A DNA stretch of 64,000 nt from the NCBI GenBank assembly GCA_958298945.1, contig OY282608.1, positions 61,046,951-61,110,950 on the forward strand. The letters are read 5' to 3'. Of this stretch, positions 55,811-64,000 are shown piece by piece. The number at the start of each line of letters is the position of its first letter. Position 1 is the stretch's first letter. The notes under the pieces are model-generated. The model was not told where the DNA came from, ran no database searches, and saw only the letters and a list, made by a program, of their open reading frames with translations. The translations under genes and the position numbers were made by a program. The stretch is from Atherix ibis (taxonomy: Eukaryota > Arthropoda > Insecta > Diptera > Athericidae).

Positions 55811-57932
55811 CCAACAAACCAACAAACCAACAAACTAACAAACCAACAAGCCAACAAACCAACAAACCAACAAACCATCAAATGAACAAAGCAACAAGCC
55901 AACAAACCAACAAACCAACAAACCAACAAGCCAACAAACCAACAAGCCAACAAACCATCACACGAACAAAGCAACAAACCAACCAGCCAACAAGCCAACA
56001 AACCAACAAACCAAGTAACCAAAAAGCCAACAAACTAACAAACCAACAAGCCAACAAACCAACAAGCCAACAAGCCAACAAACCAACAAACCAACAAAGC
56101 AACAAACCAACAAACCAACAAGCCAACAAGCCAACAAACCAACAAACCAACAAACCAACAAGCCAACAAACCAAAATACCAACAAACCAACAAACCAACA
56201 AACCAACAAACCAACAAGCCAACAAGCCAACAAACCAACAAACCAACAAACCAACAAGCCAACAAACCAACAAGCCAACAAACCATCACACGAACAAAGC
56301 AACAAACCAACCAGCCAACAAGCCAACAAACCAACAAACCAAGTAACCAAAAAGCCAACAAACTAACAAATCAACAAGCCAACAAACCAACAAGCCAACA
56401 AACCAACAAACCAACAAAGCAACAAACCAAAAAACCAACAAACCAAAAAACCAAAAAACCAACAAACCATCAAACGAACAAAGCAAAAAGCCAACAAGCC
56501 AACAAACCAACAAACCAACAAGCCAACAAACCAACAAGCCAACAAACCAACAAACCAACAAGCCAACAAGCCAACAAACCAACAAACAAACAAACCAACA
56601 AGCCAACAAACCAACAAACCAACAAGCCAACAAACCAACAAACCAACAAACCAACAAACCAACAAGCCAAAAAACCAACACACAAATAAACCAACAAACC
56701 AACAAACCAACAAACCAACAAACCAGCAAACCAACAAACTAACAAACCAACAAGCCAACAAACCAACAAGCCAACAAACCAACAAGTCAACAAACCAACA
56801 AACCAACAAACCAACAAGCCAACAAACCAACAAGCCAACAAACCAACAAACCAACAAGCCAACAAGCCAACAAACCAACAAACTAACAAGCCAACAAGCC
56901 AACAAACCAACAAACCAACAAGCCAACAAAACAACAAACAAATAAACCAATAAACCAACAAGCCAACAAACCAACAAACCAACAAACCAACAAGCCAACA
57001 AACCAACAAACCAACAAACCAACAAACCAACAAGCCAACAAACCAATTAACCAACAAACCAACAAACGAACAAACAAAAAAACCAACAAACCAACAAGCC
57101 AACAAACCAACAAACCAACAAACCAACAAGCCAACAAACCAACAAGCCAACAAACCAACAAACCAAGTAACCAAAAAGCCAACAAACTAACAAACCAACA
57201 AGCCAACAAGCCAACAAACCAACAAGCCAACAAGCCAACAAACCAACAAACCAACAAACCAACAAACCAACAAACCAACAAACCAACAAGCCATCAAACC
57301 AACAAACCAAAAAACCAACAAACCAACAAGCCAACAAGCCAACAAACCAACAAACTAACAAACCAACAAACGAACTAACCAACAAACCAACAAACCAACA
57401 AGCCAACAAACCAATAAACCAACAAGCAAACAAACCAACAAACCAACAAGCCAACAAACCAACAAACCAACAAGCCAACAAACCAACAAACCAACAAGCC
57501 AACAAGCCAACAAACCAACAAACAAACAAACCAACAAGCCAACAAACCAACAAACCAACAAGCCAACAAACCAACAAACCAACAAACCAACAAGCCAAAA
57601 AACCAACACACAAATAAACCAACAAACCAACAAACCAACAAACCAACAAACCAACAAACCAACAAACCAACAAACTAACAAACCAACAAGCCAACAAACC
57701 AACAAGCCAACAAACCAACAAGTCAACAAACCAACAAACCAACAAACCAACAAGCCAACAAACCAACAAGCCAACAAACCAACAAACCAACAAGCCAACA
57801 AGCCAACAAACCAACAAACTAACAAGCCAACAAGCCAACAAACCAACAAACCAACAAGCCAACAAAACAACAAACAAATAAACCAACAAACCAACAAGCC
57901 AACAAACCAACAAACCAACAAATCAACAAGCC

Positions 57933-57942
57933 AAAAAAAAAA
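57933..57942. repeat. A10 tract in a copy of the A15/A14/A13 site
   Basis: It is preceded by CAAGCC in the same context as 45357 but followed by CAAACC, so one C survives that the longer tracts have lost. This may be the earlier state of that site (inference). Confidence 0.85.
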
Positions 57943-58674
57943 CAAACCAACAAACCAACAAACCAACAAGCCAACAAACCGATTAACCAACAAACCAACA
58001 AACGAACAAACAAAAAAACCAACAAACCAACAAGCCAACAAACCAACAAACCAACAAACCAACAAGCCAACAAACCAACAAGCCAACAAACCAACAAACC
58101 AAGTAACCAAAAAGCCAACAAACTAACAAACCAACAAGCCAACAAGCCAACAAACCAACAAGCCAACAAGCCAACAAACCAACAAACCAACAAACCAACA
58201 AACCAACAAACCAACAAACCAACAAGCCATCAAACCAACAAACCAAAAAACCAACAAATAAACAAGCCAACAAGCCAACAAACCAACAAACTAACAAACC
58301 AACAAACGAACTAACCAACAAACCAACAAACCAACAAGCCAACAAACCAATAAACCAACAAGCCAACAAACCAACAAACCAACAAGCCAACAAACCAACA
58401 AACCAACAAACCAACAAACCAACAAGCCAACAAACCAACAAGCCAACAAACCAACAAGCCAACAAACCAACAAACCAACAAACCAACAAAGCAACAACCC
58501 AACAAACCAACAAACCAACAAACCAACAAACCAACAAACCAACAAACCAAGTAACCAAAAAGCCAACAAACTAACAAACCAACAAGCCAACAAGCCAACA
58601 AACAAACAAGCCAACAAACCAAAAAACCAACAAAGCAACAAGCTAACAAACCAACAAACCAACAAACCAACAAG

Positions 58675-58681
58675 CCAACAA
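58675..58681. other. 1-bp register deletion (CCAACAA)
   Basis: One A is lost between two normal octamers just before CGAACAAG, moving the phase from 3 to 2 modulo 8. Confidence 0.82.
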
Positions 58682-58984
58682 CCAACAAACGAACAAGCCA
58701 ACAAGCCAACAAACCAACAAACCAAGTTACCAAAAAGCCAACAAACCAACAAGCCAACAAACCTACAAACCTACAAACCAACAAACCAACAAACCAACAA
58801 ACCAACAAACCAACAAACCAACAAACTAACAAACCAACAAGCCAACAAACCAACAAACCAACAAACCATCAAACGAACAAAGCAAAAAGCCAACAAGCCA
58901 ACAAACCAACAAACCAACAAGCCAACAAACCAACAAACCAACAAACCAACAAACTAACAAACCAACAAGCCAACAAACCAACAA

Positions 58985-61900
58985 ACCAACAAACCAACAA
59001 ACCAACAAACCAACAAGCCAACAAACCAACAAGCCAACAAACCAACAAACCAAGTAACCAAAAAGCCAACAAACTAACAAACCAACAAGCCAACAAGCCA
59101 ACAAACCAACAAGCCAACAAGCCAACAAACCAACAAACCAACAAACCAACAAACCAACAAACCAACAAACCAACAAGCCATCAAACCAACAAACCAAAAA
59201 ACCAACAAACCAACAAGCCAACAAGCCAACAAACCAACAAACTAACAAACCAACAAACGAACTAACCAACAAACCAACAAACCAACAAGCCAACAAACCA
59301 ATAAACCAACAAGCAAACAAACCAACAAACCAACAAGCCAACAAACCAACAAACCAACAAGCCAACAAACCAACAAACCAACAAGCCAACAAGCCAACAA
59401 ACCAACAAACAAACAAACCAACAAGCCAACAAACCAACAAACCAACAAGCCAACAAACCAACAAACCAACAAACCAACAAGCCAAAAAACCAACACACAA
59501 ATAAACCAACAAACCAACAAACCAACAAACCAACAAACCAACAAACCAACAAACCAACAAACTAACAAACCAACAAGCCAACAAACCAACAAGCCAACAA
59601 ACCAACAAGTCAACAAACCAACAAACCAACAAACCAACAAGCCAACAAACCAACAAGCCAACAAACCAACAAACCAACAAGCCAACAAGCCAACAAACCA
59701 ACAAACTAACAAGCCAACAAGCCAACAAACCAACAAACCAACAAGCCAACAAAACAACAAACAAATAAACCAACAAACCAACAAGCCAACAAACCAACAA
59801 ACCAACAAACCAACAAGCCAAAAAAAAAAAAACCAACAAACCAACAAACCAACAAGCCAACAAACCAATTAACCAACAAACCAACAAACGAACAAACAAA
59901 AAAACCAACAAACCAACAAGCCAACAAACCAACAAACCAACAAACCAACAAGCCAACAAACCAACAAGCCAACAACCCAACAAACCAAGTAACCAAAAAG
60001 CCAACAAACTAACAAACCAACAAGCCAACAAGCCAACAAACCAACAAGCCAACAAGCCAACAAACCAACAAACCAACAAACCAACAAACCAACAAACCAA
60101 CAAACCAACAAGCCATCAAACCAACAAACCAAAAAACCAACAAACCAACAAGCCAACAAGCCAACAAACCAACAAACTAACAAACCAACAAACGAACTAA
60201 CCAACAAACCAACAAACCAACAAGCCAACAAACCAATAAACCAACAAGCCAACAAACCAACAAACCAACAAGCCAACAAACCAACAAACCAACAAACCAA
60301 CAAACCAACAAGCCAACAAACCAACAAGCCAACAAACCAACAAGCCAACAAACCAACAAACCAACAAACCAACAAAGCAACAACCCAACAAACCAACAAA
60401 CCAACAAACCAACAAACCAACAAACCAACAAACCAAGTAACCAAAAAGCCAACAAACTAACAAACCAACAAGCCAACAAGCCAACAAACAAACAAGCCAA
60501 CAAACCAAAAACCAACAAAGCAACAAGCCAACAAACCAACAAACCAACAAACCAACAAGCCAACAAACCAACAAACGAACAAGCCAACAAGCCAACAAAC
60601 CAACAAACCAAGTTACCAAAAAGCCAACAAACCATCACACGAACAAAGCAACAAACCAACCAGCCAACAAGCCAACAAACCAACAAACCAAGTAACCAAA
60701 AAGCCAACAAACTAACAAACCAAAAAGCCAAAAAACCAACAAGCCAACAAACCAACAAACCAACAAAGCAACAAACCAAAAAACCAACAAACCAAAAAAC
60801 CAACAAACCAACAAACCATCAAACGAACAAAGCAACAAGCCAACAAGCCAACAAACCAACAAACCAACAAGCCAACAAACCAACAAACCAACAAACCAAC
60901 AAGCCAAAAAACCAACAAACTAACAAACCAACAAACGAACTAACCAACAAACCAACAAACCAACAAGCCAACAAACCAATAAACCAACAAGCCAACAAAC
61001 CAACAAACCAACAAACTAACAAGCCAACAAGCCAACAAACCAACAAACCAACAAGCCAACAAACCAACAAACAAATAAACCAACAAACCAACAAGCCAAC
61101 AAACCAACAAACCAACAAACCAACAAGCCAACAAACCAACAAACCAACAAACCAACAAACCAACAAGCCAACAAACCAATTAACCAACAAATCAACAAAC
61201 GAACAAACCAAAAAACCAACCAACCAACAAGCCAACAAACCAACAAACCAACAAACCAACAAGCCAACAAACCAACAACCCAACAAACCAACAAACCAAC
61301 AAACCAAGTAACCAAAAAGCCAACAAACTAACAAACCAACAAGCCAACAAGCCAACAAACCAACAAACCAAAAAACCAAGAAACCAACAAGCCAACAAGC
61401 CAACAACCCAACAAACTAACAAACCAACAAACGAACTAACCAACAAACCAACAAACCAACAAGCCAACAAACCAATAAACCAACAAGCCAACAAACCAAC
61501 AAACCAACAAACCAACAAACCAACAAACCAACAAACCAACAAGCCAACAAACCAACAAGCCAACAAACCAACAAACCAACAAACCAACAAACCAACAAAC
61601 CAACAAGCCAACAAACCAACAAGCCAACAAACCAACAAGCCAACAAACCAACAAACCAACAAAGCAACAAGCCAACAAACCAACAAGCCAACAAACCAAC
61701 AAACCAACAAACTAAGTAACCAACAAGCCAACAAGCCAACAAACCAACAAACCAACAAACCAACAAACCAACAAACCAACAAACCAACAAAGCAACAAGC
61801 CAACAAACCAACAAGCCAACAAACCAACAAACCAACAAACTAAGTAACCAACAAGCCAACAAGCCAACAAACCAACAAGCGAACAAACCAACAAACCAAC

Positions 61901-64000
61901 AAACCAAGTAAACAAAAAGCCAACAAACCAACAAACTAACAAACCAACAAACGAACTAACCAACAAACCAACAAACCAACAAGCCAACAAACCAATAAAC
62001 CAACAAGCCAACAAACCAACAAACCAACAAACCAACAAACCAACAAACCAACAAACCAACAAGCCAACAAACCAACAAGCCAACAAACCAACAAACCAAC
62101 AAACCAACAAACCAACAAACCAACAATCCAACAAACCAACAAGCCAACAAACCAACAAACCAACAAAGCAACAAGCCAACAAACCAACAAGCCAACAAAC
62201 CAACAAACCAACAAACTAAGTAACCAACAAGCCAACAAGCCAACAAACCAACAAACCAACAAACCAACAAACCAACAAACCAACAAACCAACAAAGCAAC
62301 AAGCCAACAAACCAACAAGCCAACAAACCAACAAACCAACAAACGAACTAACCAACAAGCCAACAAACCAATAAACCAACAAGCCAACAAACCAACAAAC
62401 CAACAAACCAACAAACCAACAAACCAACAAACCAACAAACCAACAAGCCAACAAACCAATAAACCAACAAGCCAACAAACCAACAAACCAACAAGCCAAC
62501 AAACCAACAAACCAACAAACCAACAAACCAACAAGCCAACAAACCAACAAGCCAACAAACCAACAAGCCAACAAACCAACAAACCAACAAACCAACAAAG
62601 CAACAACCCAACAAACCAACAAACCAACAAACCAACAAACCAACAAACCAACAAACCAAGTAACCAAAAAGCCAACAAACTAACAAACCAACAAGCCAAC
62701 AAGCCAACAAACAAACAAGCCAACAAACCAAAAAACCAACAAAGCAACAAGCCAACAAACCAACAAACCAACAAACCAACAAGCCAACAAACCAACAAAC
62801 GAACAAGCCAACAAGCCAACAAACCAACAAACCAAGTTACCAAAAAGCCAACAAACCATCACACGAACAAAGCAACAAACCAACCAGCCAACAAGCCAAC
62901 AAACCAACAAACCAAGTAACCAAAAAGCCAACAAACTAACAAACCAAAAAGCCCAAAAACCAACAAGCCAACAAACCAACAAACCAACAAAGCAACAAAC
63001 CAAAAAACCAACAAACCAAAAAACCAACAAACCAACAAACCATCAAACGAACAAAGCAACAAGCCAACAAGCCAACAAACCAACAAACCAACAAGCCAAC
63101 AAACCAACAAACCAACAAACCAACAAGCCAAAAAACCAACAAACTAACAAACCAACAAACGAACTAACCAACAAACCAACAAACCAACAAGCCAACAAAC
63201 CAATAAACCAACAAGCCAACAAACCAACAAACCAACAAACTAACAAGCCAACAAGCCAACAAACCAACAAACCAACAAGCCAACAAACCAACAAACAAAT
63301 AAACCAACAAACCAACAAGCCAACAAACCAACAAACCAACAAACCAACAAGCCAACAAACCAACAAACCAACAAACCAACAAACCAACAAGCCAACAAAC
63401 CAATTAACCAACAAATCAACAAACGAACAAACCAAAAAACCAACCAACCAACAAGCCAACAAACCAACAAACCAACAAACCAACAAGCCAACAAACCAAC
63501 AACCCAACAAACCAACAAACCAACAAACCAAGTAACCAAAAAGCCAACAAACTAACAAACCAACAAGCCAACAAGCCAACAAACCAACAAACCAAAAAAC
63601 CAAGAAACCAACAAGCCAACAAGCCAACAAACCAACAAACTAACAAACCAACAAACGAACTAACCAACAAACCAACAAACCAACAAGCCAACAAACCAAT
63701 AAACCAACAAGCCAACAAACCAACAAACCAACAAACCAACAAACCAACAAACCAACAAACCAACAAGCCAACAAGCCAACAAACCAACAAGCCAACAAAC
63801 CAACAAACCAACAAACCAACAAACCAACAAACCAACAAGCCAACAAACCAACAAGCCAACAAACCAACAAGCCAACAAACCAACAAACCAACAAAGCAAC
63901 AAGCCAACAAACCAACAAGCCAACAAACCAACAAACCAACAAACTAAGTAACCAACAAGCCAACAAGCCAACAAACCAACAAACCAACAAACCAACAAAC
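58985..64000. repeat. Five-kilobase duplicated block S, copy 2, cut by the window end
   Basis: This is the partner of 47.84-52.84 kb. It keeps the A tract (59820-59832), the 1-bp deletion at 60505, modules A at 60632 and 62856 and modules B at 60940 and 63164. The last bases of the window are normal octamers in phase 0, so the array continues to the right. Confidence 0.85.
59820..59832. repeat. A13 tract
   Basis: This is the homologue of the A14 tract at 48678, one base shorter. CC-to-CC spacing is 15 bp, so the loss shows as a register slip from phase 2 to 1. Confidence 0.92.

Larger units (their letters stand above)
1..64000. repeat. Octanucleotide satellite array (unit CCAACAAA, reverse complement TTTGTTGG), both ends outside the window
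   Basis: Every part of the window reads as consecutive octamers close to CCAACAAA or CCAACAAG. The consensus + strand is five A and three C; G comes mainly from the position-8 A-to-G variant, and T is very rare. Common substitutions by unit position are: 1 C to G (GCAACAAA) or T; 2 C to G, T or A (CGAACAAA, CTAACAAA, CAAACAAA); 3 A to T or C (CCTACAAA, CCCACAAA); 4 A to T or C (CCATCAAA, CCACCAAA); 5 C to A, T or G (CCAAAAAA, CCAATAAA, CCAAGAAA); 5 and 6 together (CCAAGTAA, CCAATTAA). No stretch of unrelated sequence was found, so all gene-free intervals are this array. No protein-coding gene, tRNA, rRNA, promoter, terminator or transposon can be supported anywhere. Function is unknown; a structural or heterochromatic role would be inference. 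Confidence 0.98.

Noticed and set aside
1..64000. Telomeric repeat array
   Set aside because: The G/T strand TTTGTTGG resembles T/G-rich telomere units (for example the known TTTTGGGG of some ciliates) only in composition. It lacks a GGG or GGGG run, and long-range duplicated variant blocks in an interior array do not look like telomerase-made ends. Subtelomeric location cannot be excluded.
1..64000. CRISPR array
   Set aside because: Repeats are 8 bp and contiguous, with no unique spacers, no leader and no cas genes.
1..64000. Whole window as an assembly or sequencing artefact
   Set aside because: Ordered private variants inherited through nested duplications are hard to produce by error. 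Exact copy number and some block joins could still be wrong, so this is rejected for the array as a whole but not for each junction.

Overview
The whole 64 kb window is one uninterrupted octanucleotide satellite. The + strand is built from the 8-bp unit CCAACAAA, with CCAACAAG as the main variant, repeated about 8,000 times from the first base to the last. I see no gene, RNA gene, mobile element, CRISPR array, promoter or unique-sequence island, and neither edge of the array lies inside the window. Long open frames occur throughout, but the unit has no stop codon in any of its six frames, so they are expected by construction.

The structure that exists is hierarchical. (1) The octamer register is kept almost perfectly: I count 16 places in 64 kb where spacing departs from a multiple of 8 (fifteen 1-bp changes and one 4-bp change), and several of these are duplicated copies of one event. 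(2) Recurring marker octamers with substitutions (for example CCATCACA, CGAACAAA, CTAACAAA, CCAAGTAA, CCAATTAA, CCAATAAA) sit at fixed spacings and define modules. Module A, from CCATCACACG to CCATCAAACG, is exactly 184 bp (23 octamers) in 23 copies. Module B, from CGAACTAACC to CCAATTAACC, has a 240-bp marker spacing in 8 copies. (3) Modules are joined into kilobase blocks that are copied in tandem (204, 663, 752, 879, 1272 and about 1260 bp, and 2208 bp) and at a distance (offsets near 4.0, 4.3, 5.0, 8.76, 11.1 and 17.5 kb). This is a satellite with higher-order repeats.

Layout: 1-6.3 kb, module-A-rich array with a duplication at 1.9-4.0 kb and the 4-bp register break at 3149. 6.36-8.82 kb, a block repeated at 15.12-17.59 kb. 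7.9-10.5 kb, a block repeated at 12.1-14.8 kb. 10.44-12.98 kb, a 1272-bp tandem duplication. 17.6-20.9 kb, a further mosaic of the same modules. 20.9-22.4, 22.4-24.1 and 24.15-25.3 kb, three successive tandem duplications. 25.7-36.2 kb, repeated A and B modules with a 4031-bp-offset duplication. 36.3-43.5 kb, a distinct sub-family carrying CAAATGAAC and paired CCTACAAA octamers, with a 2208-bp tandem duplication. 43.1-49 kb, blocks related to 38-40 kb plus A-tract sites. 47.8-52.8 kb, repeated at 59.0-64.0 kb. 53.8-55.8 kb, a copy of 36.3-38.3 kb. 56.0-59.0 kb, the 25.7 kb and 44.7 kb block types again.

Organism: the sequence does not identify one. Array length, higher-order organisation and lack of coding content suggest eukaryotic satellite or heterochromatic DNA (inference). 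No gene is present to test this, and a very long array in another kind of genome cannot be excluded. I made no computed identity values or base counts; offsets were read from marker positions.
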